From: CAZKCI01 sp964584165
GTDB lineage: Bacteria; Auribacterota; Erginobacteria; Erginobacterales; CAZKCI01
DNA length: 64,000 nucleotides
Direction of reading: 5' to 3'
NCBI GenBank assembly: GCA_964584165.1
Contig: CAZOYW010000002.1
Coordinates: 1 to 64,000 of the forward strand
The notes beneath the pieces were generated by a model. It saw only the letters and a program-made list of their open reading frames with translations. It was not told the DNA's origin and did no database searches. Both the position numbers and the translations under genes were made by a program. Shown here one piece after another: positions 55,669-63,515 of the stretch; within the stretch, counting starts at the first letter, position 1; each line of letters starts with the position of its first letter.

Positions 55669-57486
55669 TTACTTGGCCTCGCCTTCCGCCGGCTTTTGCG
55701 GAGCGGGCTCGGCGGCCTTGGTTTTGCTCTCGAAGAGCTTCTTGACCGCCAGGATCTTCTCCATCGGGAAGGCGCTGCCCGCGCGGAGCGTCTCCCCCTC
55801 GGCCCGGATGGTGGCCACCAGGGGGAGGTCGAGCGCGGCGATCTTCTTGAGCGTCTCGGCCGCCTCGCCCTTGACCTGGTCGGCCGGGAGGAGACCCATG
55901 ATCCCCCGGAGGAAGGAGTCGAGAGAGAGGAAGATCACCCCGTTGGCGCTCCCGGCGGAGGGGCCGAAACGGGAGGCCTCGAACGAGGCCTGGGCGGAGC
56001 TGACCCGGTCCACGATCTCGCCGATCCGCGATTCCCCCCCCCAGCTCATGGCGGAGACGCCGATCTTCCCCACCGCCGCCATCGCCACGGTCATCGTCTG
56101 GGACATCCAGCTCCCGACGGTCTTCAGCGCCTCCGGGGGGATGGAGAGGGCGCCGGGGTCGACGCGGACCCGCAGGGTGTAGACGTCGATGTCTTTGTAC
56201 TTAGCGGGCTTCTCGATCCCGGAGGTGTCATAGGTCATTCCCTTCCCGGCGGCGGAACCCTTCCAGGCCGGGATGACGTCCAGGACCCCCTGGCGGATGT
56301 AGTTCTTCCACCCCGCCTCGCTTTTGATCTCCATCACGCTCACGCCGGAGAAGAAGGTCCCGGGCGGGCTGGAGATACAGAAGGCCTCTTCCTCGCCCAT
56401 GGTCTCGACCATGGCCTTGATCGCCTGGAGGTAGGAGCTGCGCGCTTTGGGGTCGGGGGCCGCGCCGGCGAGGGGAGGAGACTGGTACATGAGGTCGAAC
56501 ATCCGGCTGTAGAAACCCATGAGCATCTCGGGGCGGCTCACCCGGAAGTCGGCGGCCAACCAGGAATCCCGGTCGAGGAAGCGGGCCAGCTTGAGCTCGC
56601 CCTTCTTCTGGGCGGCCAGGAAGGCGGCCAGCGTGGTCCCGGGACGGGCGGTGACGGACTTCTCGACGGCCGCTCCGGCCTTGTCCAGCGTGATTCCCAG
56701 CTCCGCCCGCCGCACCTGGGCGAGATAGCCGAGGTAGAGATCGACCTGGGCGTGGAGCATCTTCGCGGAGGCGTCCGCGCCCGCCGACTCGTCGATCGCC
56801 TGAAGCTGCTTATCCGCCTCCTCGCGGAGGAGCTTGCCCAGGGTCTCGGCCTCGAAGACCAGGACGAGGTTGTGTCCGAGACCGGGGGAGAGGGTTTCCG
56901 GGGCCAGTCCCTGGAGCCGGCCGAGGAGGTCCGGGTTCTCGGAGACCCAGGCCGTGTCTCCCCGGATGGCGAGGAAGGGCTCCTCGGAGGTCTTGTAGAA
57001 GCGGTTGACGTCGCTCTGCTCGTCCGGGGAGGCGGCGTCGTAGGCGGCGCTGTCGAAGGTCGAAACCTTGCGCGCGTAAACCTTGACCCCGCTCGCGGCG
57101 TCGCTCTGTTTCAGGATCGGCGGCTCCTCCAGCCCCTTGAGGTAGGCGTCGAGCTGGCTGATCCGGAAGGCGGCGGCCAGGGGCTGCGGGTTCTCCTTGG
57201 GGTTGAGCATGACGAGCAGGAGGGGCCCCTTCATGTCCACCGCGGAGAGGTCGGGGTTGGAGAGCATCTGCCCGAGCAGCGATTTCACGAACATCAGCCC
57301 GGCGTTGGGAGTCCCCAGGGCGCCGAGGAAGGAGTCGGCGTCGGCGAAGAGCTTCTCGGGGCTGGGGACCCAGAGGTAGCCGACGGTTCCGGGGGGGAGG
57401 GAGGGAGCTTGCGCGGCCGGGGCTATTAGCGCTCCGGCGAGGCAGGCGGCGATCGCCGCGATCGCGATGACGGTTCTCGTGGACAT
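55669..57486 (-). CDS. Secreted protein of unknown function (DUF3352-like in appearance)
   Basis: The ATG at 57486 is chosen for its strong ribosome site (TAGGAGGT). The 605-residue protein has a signal peptide (MSTRTVIAIAAIAACLAGALIAPAAQA), then a mixed alpha/beta body with no motif that I recognise. Stretches such as TVGYLWVPSPEKLFADADSFL, RGDTAWVSENPDLLGRL and DLPLVATIRAEGETLRAGS recall DUF3352-like proteins of planctomycete-type genomes that track their own substrate by alternating helices. The Ala/Glu/Lys-rich end is probably disordered. It is a monocistronic gene with its own promoter region and a good terminator. Confidence 0.6.
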   Translation of the reverse strand: MSTRTVIAIAAIAACLAGALIAPAAQAPSLPPGTVGYLWVPSPEKLFADADSFLGALGTPNAGLMFVKSLLGQMLSNPDLSAVDMKGPLLLVMLNPKENPQPLAAAFRISQLDAYLKGLEEPPILKQSDAASGVKVYARKVSTFDSAAYDAASPDEQSDVNRFYKTSEEPFLAIRGDTAWVSENPDLLGRLQGLAPETLSPGLGHNLVLVFEAETLGKLLREEADKQLQAIDESAGADASAKMLHAQVDLYLGYLAQVRRAELGITLDKAGAAVEKSVTARPGTTLAAFLAAQKKGELKLARFLDRDSWLAADFRVSRPEMLMGFYSRMFDLMYQSPPLAGAAPDPKARSSYLQAIKAMVETMGEEEAFCISSPPGTFFSGVSVMEIKSEAGWKNYIRQGVLDVIPAWKGSAAGKGMTYDTSGIEKPAKYKDIDVYTLRVRVDPGALSIPPEALKTVGSWMSQTMTVAMAAVGKIGVSAMSWGGESRIGEIVDRVSSAQASFEASRFGPSAGSANGVIFLSLDSFLRGIMGLLPADQVKGEAAETLKKIAALDLPLVATIRAEGETLRAGSAFPMEKILAVKKLFESKTKAAEPAPQKPAEGEAK

Positions 57487-57539
57487 GGCGGACCTCCTAG
57501 GTTCTGGCGTGCGCGTTTCGGTATGCAAATAGCTTGCTT

Positions 57540-57568
57540 AGTGTATATACAGTGGGTTACGAAGACAA
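57540..57568 (-). promoter_or_regulatory. Candidate promoter of the secreted DUF-like gene
   Basis: On the minus strand TTGTCT (57563-57568) is spaced 17 bases from TACACT (57540-57545), within an AT-rich stretch GTATATACAC. The match is moderate. Confidence 0.4.
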
Positions 57569-57609
57569 GGTAATCTTTCGCGCTGGCCGGGGCAGTCCCG
57601 TCGCGTGCT

Positions 57610-57718
57610 TCGTAGCCGCGGTCTTTCAAGTCCGCGGGACGGGTCGCGCGGACCTCGTAAGGTCCGCGTTTACGAGAGCTTGACGGGTCGCGCGGACCTC
57701 GTAAGGTCCGCGCCTACG
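57610..57718. repeat. REP-like GCGGACC hairpins (three, BIME-like)
   Basis: CGTAGCCGCGGTCTTTC-AAGTCCGCGG is followed by two copies of CGCGGACCT-CGTA-AGGTCCGCG spaced 44 bases apart, with TACGAG tails. Related elements occur at 61750-61857 and 40457-40487, in both orientations. Confidence 0.85.
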
Positions 57719-57779
57719 AGAGCTCGGCGGCGCGCTAAACGCGAGGAAGAGCAACGGAGACCGAAAGGAGACCTGGATA

Positions 57780-58238
57780 ATGAAAATCCCGCTGGACAAG
57801 ATCGCCATCGACGAGGCGCACCGCATCCGCCGGGATCACGGGAACCTGGCCGCCCTCAAGGCCTCGATCTCGCGGCTCGGGCTCCTCAACCCGATCGTCA
57901 TCGACGAGGAATACCGTCTGGTCGCCGGCTACCGGAGGCTCTTGGCCTGCCGGGCGCTGGGCTGGAAGGAGATCGACGCCCACCTCGTCCCTTTCCGCCG
58001 CGACCTCCTGCTCATGCTCGACGCCGAGGTGGACGAGAACCTGGCCCGGAAGGACTTCACGCCGGAGGAGATCATCGGGATCGAGCGTCGCCGCCAGGAG
58101 ATCATCCGTCTTCTTAGGGGAAACTTCTTCCAGCGGATCTGGCGCTCTCTCCGCCGCCTCTGGTTCCGCCTCTTCCCCCCCCGCGCCCGTCCCGGCGCAA
58201 ACAAGATTAACCGCGAATTCACGCGAATAAAGCGCTAA
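57780..58238 (+). CDS. ParB/Srx-domain protein without a DNA-binding module
   Basis: The 152-residue protein has a ParB/Spo0J N-terminal (CTP-binding) domain: HRIRRDHGNLAALKASISRLGLLNPIVIDEEYRLVAGYRRLLACRALGWKEIDAHLV. Here the G-Y/E-R-R box is GYRR. No helix-turn-helix follows; instead there is a basic, aromatic stretch (FFQRIWRSLRRLWFRLFPPRAR) that could be amphipathic and bind membrane or nucleic acid. The ribosome site GGAGA is well spaced. The last dozen codons are part of the CGCGAATT repeat. This is not a chromosome-partition ParB in the usual sense; such orphan proteins occur next to mobile or polysaccharide genes. The function is unknown. Confidence 0.7.
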   Translation: MKIPLDKIAIDEAHRIRRDHGNLAALKASISRLGLLNPIVIDEEYRLVAGYRRLLACRALGWKEIDAHLVPFRRDLLLMLDAEVDENLARKDFTPEEIIGIERRRQEIIRLLRGNFFQRIWRSLRRLWFRLFPPRARPGANKINREFTRIKR

Positions 58239-58402
58239 TTGGATCGAATCGAGCCCACAATAGATTATCAACTACGAATTGCGCGAATTACGCGAATTAT
58301 CTCATCCGATCCCCATTCGCGAAATTCGCGTAATTCATAGTTTATTTCGCCGAGCCAAGCCGGGATGATTCGCGTTTTATTTGCTTGATTCGCGGTTAAA
58401 TT
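58204..58402. repeat. Nested inverted CGCGAATT arrays
   Basis: Outer arms (TTAACCGCGAATTCACGCG and CGCGTTTTATTTG...ATTCGCGGTTAA) and inner arms (GAATTGCGCGAATTACGCGAATT and ATTCGCGAAATTCGCGTAATTC) are reverse complements around a short centre. They fill the gap between the ParB-like gene and the convergent BNR/FG-GAP gene, and provide the C-terminal codons of the former. Confidence 0.8.
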
Positions 58403-61039
58403 TTAGCGCGTGACCGGGATGTCGCCGGTGGAGCCGAGGTAGACCCGGGTCAAGGCGCGCGCGTTCCACATCCCCGCCCCGTCGCGGAAGATCCCGGCGT
58501 CGTCGGCCCCCTCCCCGTCGTAGTCGGCCGGAACCGGCCGGTCGCCCGCGGCGCCGAAGTAGAAGGTGGTGAGGAGGCGGATCGCCCAGTAGCCGTTCGC
58601 CGGCCGGAAGACGGCGATCTCCGCGCGCCCGTCGCCGTCGTAGTCGGCGGGCGCGGCGATGTCCGCGCCCCCCCCGAAGTAGGCCCGGGTGACGTTCCGC
58701 GCCGACCAGAGGGACTGCGAGCCCCGGAAGACGGCGAGGTCCCTCGTCCCATCGCCGTCGTAGTCGGCGGGGACGGGAAGGTCGGCGGACCCGCCGAAGT
58801 ATTCCCGGGTGAGGGCGTAGATCACCCAGAAGCCCGCCGCCGGGCGGAAGATCGCCGGGCGGCTCGACCCGTCGCCCGCGTAGTCGCCGGGGAGGACGAA
58901 GTCCTCCGCCCCGCCGAAGTAGACGCGGGTGAGGTTCCGGATCGACCACATGACCGAGGAGGGGCGGAAGATCCCGATCTCGCTAGTCCCGTCGCCGTTG
59001 TAGTCGGCGGGGACGGGGAGGTCGGCTATCCCGCCGAAGATGACCCGAGTGACGTTCCGGACCGTCCATTGGCCGTTCGCCTGACGGAAGATCCCGATCT
59101 CGCTCGTCCCGTCGCCGTCGTAGTCGCCGGAGGCAAGCACGTGCTTCGCGGGGGTGGGCGTGGCGGCCGTCCCCGGCGAGGGCGTCGGGGTCGCGGTTGC
59201 CGCGGGTCTGGGCGTCGGGGTGGGGCTCGGCGTCCGGCTCGGCGAAGGGGCCGGCGTGGCCGAAGGCGTCGGCGTGGCCGAGGGGAGAGCCGTGGGGGTG
59301 GGGGAGGGTGATGAGGTCGGGGAGGGGGAGGGCGTTTCATAGCCCGGCGGCGTGGAGGTGGGCGAGGCGGTAGGGCTGGGGGTGGGGGTCCGGGTCGGGG
59401 TGACGCTGGGTCCCACATTGAACTGGTTGCTCACGTCCCACTCCTCGGTCGCGCTTGGATAAGTCATCATCGCCCAGATCCGGAACTTGGTGGGTTGCAG
59501 TCCGCCGCCCGGCATGGGCAGATCGGCCTTGCAGTTCCAGTTATAGACGTGCTCGGCGCCGCCGAGGGAGGAGGTCAGATTGGACGTGTTTTCGCCCCAG
59601 GCCGCCTTGGTCGCCCCATACCAAAAATCCCCGGCAATGCTGTACTCGGCGCGGATGAGGGGGGTGGTGGAGCTGTTCCACGAGTAGAGGCGATAGTTCA
59701 CCGGGACGGCGTTGGACCAGACGCGGCTGGGCAGGTCGTTGACCTCGACGGAGCGCGCCCCCTTCTTGATCCCCGCCCCCAGCTGTCGCCGCTCCTCCGG
59801 TGTCTCCGTCCGTCCGCTCCGGAGGAAGAAGTAGCTCGTCCCCAGACGGACGGAGTCGAGGTCGGCGTTGCCGAGCTCGTTCCAGGAGCCGGACTCCCCG
59901 CTCGCCTCCCCGATCTCTCCGATCGGCCATTCCCGCAAGACCCAGCGGAAGCCGTTGGTGGAGTACCAGGAGGCGATCGGACCGTCCTCGCCCTCATGCG
60001 TCCACATCATCCATCCCTGCCGGACGCCGTAGTAGTAGACCTCCTCGAAGGCGTCGAGATGGTCGGGATAGCTTAGGCCCGGATCGGTGTAGCCGGTGAA
60101 GGCGACGAGTTTGTTCGGTATCTGACCGGGGGAGCGGGTTCGGCAGTAGGGATCGTTGGCGTAGAGAGTCCAGTTGAGGCCGTTGGAGGATAGATAGAGC
60201 TCGTAGTAATAGGGATCGCCGTTCTCGGAGCTATTCAGGTACATCAGATAGCGGTTGTTCATGGAGTTGGAGTCGGTGGTGGAGAGCGCCGGGAGGCCTT
60301 CCGGGCGATAGAGGACGGTGGGCTTGGACATCACCCGGTAGGCGTCGACGGTCTTGGCCGCGGGCGGGCAGTACACCCCTTCCGAGAAGGCGCGCCAGGA
60401 GACGCCGTCGGTGGACTCGGCGTACTGGAAGTGGCGGCCGGCGTCGGGAGGGGCGTTGGCGAACCACATCCGTCCCTTGATGCGCTGGCTCTCGGCCGTC
60501 CACCTCACCTCGAACTCCGGGAAGGTCTCCCGCGACCAGGCGACGGTGTGGCAGCCCATGCCGTGGGCGAAGAGGCTTTCGACCGCGATCGCCTCCCCCC
60601 CGTTCCCGTATTCCCAGGCCATCCCGTCGGAGGAATGGGCGACGAAGAGCCGGCCGGATTCGGTGTCGTCCGTCCAGCCCTGGAAGATCGCGGTGAGACG
60701 CGACCCGTCCCAGCCGATCGCGCTGTCGAAGGCCCCGTGTCCGTCCCGGCTCGGGATCGCGGCGGCGGAGCCTTGCGACCAGTCGGCGTAGGTAAAGCCC
60801 GTCCAGAAGGGGGGGATGGGGGTCTTGGCGGGGGAGGGCGTGGGCGTCGCGGTGGGTGTCGCGAGGGGCGTCGGCGTCCGGGGCGGCGTGGGGGTTTGGT
60901 ATCCCGGAGGCGTGAGCGTCGGGGCCGCCGCCGGGGTCGGCGTGAAGAAACCTTCGGGCGTGGGCGGCGGGGTCTGCCCCCGCAGTGCCGGCGGCAGAAT
61001 GAGGAGAACGGCGAAGGCGATGGCGGCCCGTCGTTTCAT
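58403..61039 (-). CDS. Secreted BNR-like propeller and FG-GAP repeat protein with Pro/Thr linkers
   Basis: The 878-residue protein has a signal peptide (MKRRAAIAFAVLLILPPALRGQ) and a Thr-Pro-rich linker. Next is a domain of about 430 residues with four Asp-box-like motifs (SSDGMAW, STDGVSW, SSNGLNW, STNGFRW), as in BNR/sialidase-type beta-propellers. After a second Pro/Thr/Ser-rich linker come six tandem units of exactly 40 residues with the calcium-loop pattern D-Y-D-G-D-G-x-x-E-I-x-I-F-R and a conserved W, the VCBS/FG-GAP-like type. No catalytic residues for a glycosidase can be named. It probably binds or processes glycan at the cell surface, and the Pro/Thr linkers may be glycosylated. 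It is convergent with the ParB-like gene. Confidence 0.8.
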   Translation of the reverse strand: MKRRAAIAFAVLLILPPALRGQTPPPTPEGFFTPTPAAAPTLTPPGYQTPTPPRTPTPLATPTATPTPSPAKTPIPPFWTGFTYADWSQGSAAAIPSRDGHGAFDSAIGWDGSRLTAIFQGWTDDTESGRLFVAHSSDGMAWEYGNGGEAIAVESLFAHGMGCHTVAWSRETFPEFEVRWTAESQRIKGRMWFANAPPDAGRHFQYAESTDGVSWRAFSEGVYCPPAAKTVDAYRVMSKPTVLYRPEGLPALSTTDSNSMNNRYLMYLNSSENGDPYYYELYLSSNGLNWTLYANDPYCRTRSPGQIPNKLVAFTGYTDPGLSYPDHLDAFEEVYYYGVRQGWMMWTHEGEDGPIASWYSTNGFRWVLREWPIGEIGEASGESGSWNELGNADLDSVRLGTSYFFLRSGRTETPEERRQLGAGIKKGARSVEVNDLPSRVWSNAVPVNYRLYSWNSSTTPLIRAEYSIAGDFWYGATKAAWGENTSNLTSSLGGAEHVYNWNCKADLPMPGGGLQPTKFRIWAMMTYPSATEEWDVSNQFNVGPSVTPTRTPTPSPTASPTSTPPGYETPSPSPTSSPSPTPTALPSATPTPSATPAPSPSRTPSPTPTPRPAATATPTPSPGTAATPTPAKHVLASGDYDGDGTSEIGIFRQANGQWTVRNVTRVIFGGIADLPVPADYNGDGTSEIGIFRPSSVMWSIRNLTRVYFGGAEDFVLPGDYAGDGSSRPAIFRPAAGFWVIYALTREYFGGSADLPVPADYDGDGTRDLAVFRGSQSLWSARNVTRAYFGGGADIAAPADYDGDGRAEIAVFRPANGYWAIRLLTTFYFGAAGDRPVPADYDGEGADDAGIFRDGAGMWNARALTRVYLGSTGDIPVTR

Positions 61040-61118
61040 AAATCACCAGTATAAATATCGAAGGTCGGGCTGACCATGTCAAGGTGTCGTCAGCGGCGGG
61101 AGCCGCGAGACGGGCGTC

Positions 61119-61703
61119 TCAGTCGCGTTCCGGCCCCCGGACGGGGCGGACGAAGAGCTCGTGGTCCATGGAGGCGTGGTTGACGTAGCCCAGGTTGAAG
61201 TAGACGTACCAGGCGTGGGCGGTGTTGTAGGTGAAGGGGGTCGAGGTCCAGTAGAAGTCGGAGCGGGTCGCGGGGAAGCAAGCGGCGTCGATGGCGGGGT
61301 CGGTTTTCCCGAGGTCGAGTATGCTCACAAGCTCCTTGCAGTTGGGGAGCCGCCAGTCGCCGTGGCCGGCGAATTCGAGCCGCTCGCAATAGTTGATCGC
61401 CTCCGTCCAGTTGTATTTCCTCCATCCCCCCTCTTCCCGGAAGGGTGTGGGGGGGACGGTGTCGATGTCGCCCCGCCCGGAGCCGATCCAGGTCAGGCCG
61501 GTGTTCGGGTCGGTGACCGTCCCGTCGCCGTGGTCGGCGAAGCGCAGGGGCGCTCCCGCGCGGTAGGATCCGTCGTCCCCTTCCCGGACGACGGCGGTGA
61601 CGCCGGTGGCGGGGAGGGAAGGGCGGGTTTTCTCTCCCGCCCCGGCCGCCGCGCACCCGGCCAGGAGGAGACAAGCGAAACCGAAGCTGCCAGTTCTGAT
61701 CAT
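61119..61703 (-). CDS. Lipoprotein with a DUF1566 (Lcl-type) domain
   Basis: The 194-residue protein has a lipobox LLLAGC after MIRTGSFGFAC. The mature part shows the Lcl/DUF1566 pattern: RFADHGDGTVTDPNTGLTW, WTEAINYCERLEFAGHGDWRLPNCKELVSI, then FYWTSTPFTYNTAHAWYVYF and a final HELFVRPVRG. The domain is found in many exported proteins of unknown function, related to C-type-lectin/sulfatase-modifying-factor folds. It has its own start with no close partner and lies between two repeat regions. Confidence 0.8.
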   Translation of the reverse strand: MIRTGSFGFACLLLAGCAAAGAGEKTRPSLPATGVTAVVREGDDGSYRAGAPLRFADHGDGTVTDPNTGLTWIGSGRGDIDTVPPTPFREEGGWRKYNWTEAINYCERLEFAGHGDWRLPNCKELVSILDLGKTDPAIDAACFPATRSDFYWTSTPFTYNTAHAWYVYFNLGYVNHASMDHELFVRPVRGPERD

Positions 61704-61749
61704 TTGTTCACCGGTGCGTTCATCCCGCCGCGCCGCGACGACGGGATAC

Positions 61750-61857
61750 TGTTGTGGGCCGGTCGCGCGGACCTCAAGGTCCGCGCCTACGGGGTGCTCG
61801 GGAGCGGCGCGTCGATGCGTCGCGTTCGTAGCCGCGGACTTTTAAGTCCGCGGGACG
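61750..61857. repeat. REP-like GCGGACC hairpins, opposite order
   Basis: GTCGCGCGGACCTC-AAGGTCCGCGCCTACG is followed, after a CGTCGATGCGTCG stretch, by CGTAGCCGCGGACTTTTAAGTCCGCGGGAC. The loop of the second hairpin supplies the TAA stop of the minus-strand ligase gene at 61842. The family is the same as at 57610-57718. Confidence 0.85.
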
Positions 61858-63392
61858 GGGTCGGCGCGCGTCAGGTCGCGGCCCTCTCCATTCCGGACCA
61901 ACTCGTTGGCGATGATCCCCAGCCAGAGCCAGACGTGGAGCATGGGGATCCGGTTGACCAGGTTGAACGAGACGAAGTTCTGGAAGATCAGGCCGGCCCA
62001 GACGCCGAGGAGGCCCAGCGCGATCCCCCGGCTCAGGGGGGAGGGGGACGAATCGCGGACCGCGACGCAGATCCCGAAGAAGCGGCTGAGGAGCCAGGCC
62101 ACGGCGAAGAGTCCGAGGAGCCCCAGCTGGGAGAGGAGGGAGGTCCAGCCGGAGTCGCTGATGTAGGTCAGGCGGTAGGTGTCGATGTCGAGCCAGCGGC
62201 GGTGGGAGTGCTCCGGAAACATGCCCGGGGTGCCCCGCCCGGCGCCGGTCACCTCGGAGGCCAGCGTCCCCGGTCCGACGCCGAAGATGGGGTAGCGCCG
62301 GATCACCCGGGGGGCGACGGTGAGAAGGGCGTAGAGGCGGTCGGACTTGAAGGACTGGCGGAACTTGCCGGGAGAGAAGGTGGAGAGGTAGCGGTCGGAG
62401 AGGGAGGCCCGCTTCTCCTCGCCGGCTTTCCAGGACACCTCCCGGGCGAGGAGGAGGGAGAGGCCGAGGACGAGGGCGAAGACGGACCAGTAGATCCAGG
62501 CCTGGTACTGCTTGAGCAGGGAGAAGATGAAGAAGACGCCCAGGACGAGACCGATCCAGGACATCCGCGAGTAGCTTAAGCCCAGCGCGGCCAGGCAGGG
62601 CAGGGTGAAGGCGAAGTACCCCAGGCGGAGGCTGTCCGTGCGGGGGGAGGCGAGGTAGATCCCCAGGGTCAGGCAGAGGATGAAGAAGAGGAAATTGCCG
62701 AGGTGGTTGTAGCGCCCCAGGGTGGAGAAGATCTTGGTCGTGCCGCCCAGGTCCTGGCGGGTGGACTCCCGGATCAGTTTCCCCTTGAAGTAGACATCCC
62801 GGGGCTTCAAGACCTTGGAGAAGTTCTCCCCGGCGGCGGACTGGGCCAGGCCGATGGCGCAGACGATCACGGCGGCGACCGCCGTCGCCGCGAGGAGTCG
62901 CCGGGGGAAGCGGAGCGGCAGTTCGAGGTTGACCACGGCGTAGAAGAGGAAGAAGTAGCGGATCAGGTTCTTGATCCCCAGCAGGCCGACCAGAAGCGGA
63001 GCGCGGTTGACCAGCGTCGATGCTCCCGCCGCGACGAGGATGAGCAGGATGGGTCCGTCCAACGGGGTCCGGCGCCAGAGGAGTCCCGCGTGCCAGTTGC
63101 GCAGGAGGAGGTGGAGGAAGACGAGAAGGATCAGCGCCTCCCCCCAGTAGCGGGCGGGGGACCCCAGGACCGGAGGGAGCCACTTGGTCAGGAATTCCTC
63201 GAAGAGCGAGTAGACGGCGAGGAAGCCGAGGAAGAAGGGGATGTGGCGGACGAAGAACCAGGCGGCGAAGACGAGGAGGGGGAGAGCGAGAAGGAGCGCG
63301 GGTTTGAGGACGGTCAGGGCGCCGGCCAGGAAGAGGGCGGCGAGCCAGACCAGGCCGAAGAGGAGGGTGGAGAGGGCGGAGCGGAGTGTCAT
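61842..63392 (-). CDS. O-antigen ligase/polymerase-like membrane protein
   Basis: The 516-residue protein has about 12 hydrophobic segments with the Wzy_C periplasmic loop: LSYSRMSWIGLVLGVFF, KVAPRVIRRYPIFGVGPGTLASEV-like GVGPG and EHSHRRWLDIDTYRLTYISDSGWTSLLSQLGLLGLF. A T-W-A-L-S/NHF-type signature is absent, but the layout is that of WaaL/Wzy proteins. It should polymerise or ligate lipid-linked glycans, as a third such enzyme in the window. Its last residues and the TAA stop come from the REP-like hairpin. It is followed on the minus strand by the DUF1566 lipoprotein. Confidence 0.82.
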   Translation of the reverse strand: MTLRSALSTLLFGLVWLAALFLAGALTVLKPALLLALPLLVFAAWFFVRHIPFFLGFLAVYSLFEEFLTKWLPPVLGSPARYWGEALILLVFLHLLLRNWHAGLLWRRTPLDGPILLILVAAGASTLVNRAPLLVGLLGIKNLIRYFFLFYAVVNLELPLRFPRRLLAATAVAAVIVCAIGLAQSAAGENFSKVLKPRDVYFKGKLIRESTRQDLGGTTKIFSTLGRYNHLGNFLFFILCLTLGIYLASPRTDSLRLGYFAFTLPCLAALGLSYSRMSWIGLVLGVFFIFSLLKQYQAWIYWSVFALVLGLSLLLAREVSWKAGEEKRASLSDRYLSTFSPGKFRQSFKSDRLYALLTVAPRVIRRYPIFGVGPGTLASEVTGAGRGTPGMFPEHSHRRWLDIDTYRLTYISDSGWTSLLSQLGLLGLFAVAWLLSRFFGICVAVRDSSPSPLSRGIALGLLGVWAGLIFQNFVSFNLVNRIPMLHVWLWLGIIANELVRNGEGRDLTRADPVPRT

Positions 63393-63419
63393 GTCATCAT
63401 CTATTGGCGTCGCCGGCGT

Positions 63420-63515
63420 CCCGTCGCGCCTTGTCGGCCGGTTCTATGAACCGGCGGCTAGAGCCCGGCGCGCCCCGACCGGGTCGGGGCCTATAAACCG
63501 GCCGCCCCCCCATCA
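63420..63515. repeat. REP-like palindromes at the end of the right-hand flippase gene
   Basis: GTCGCGCC is followed by CCGGTTC-TAT-GAACCGG (with GGCTAG edge) and CCCGACC-GGGT-CGGGG, ending CTATAAACCGGCCG. The CTATAAACC part supplies the TAG stop of the minus-strand flippase and its final codons. Confidence 0.75.

Noticed and set aside
57780..58238. ParB of a ParABS partition system or a plasmid origin
   Set aside because: No ParA, no HTH, no parS-like palindrome set, and it lies alone in a polysaccharide region.
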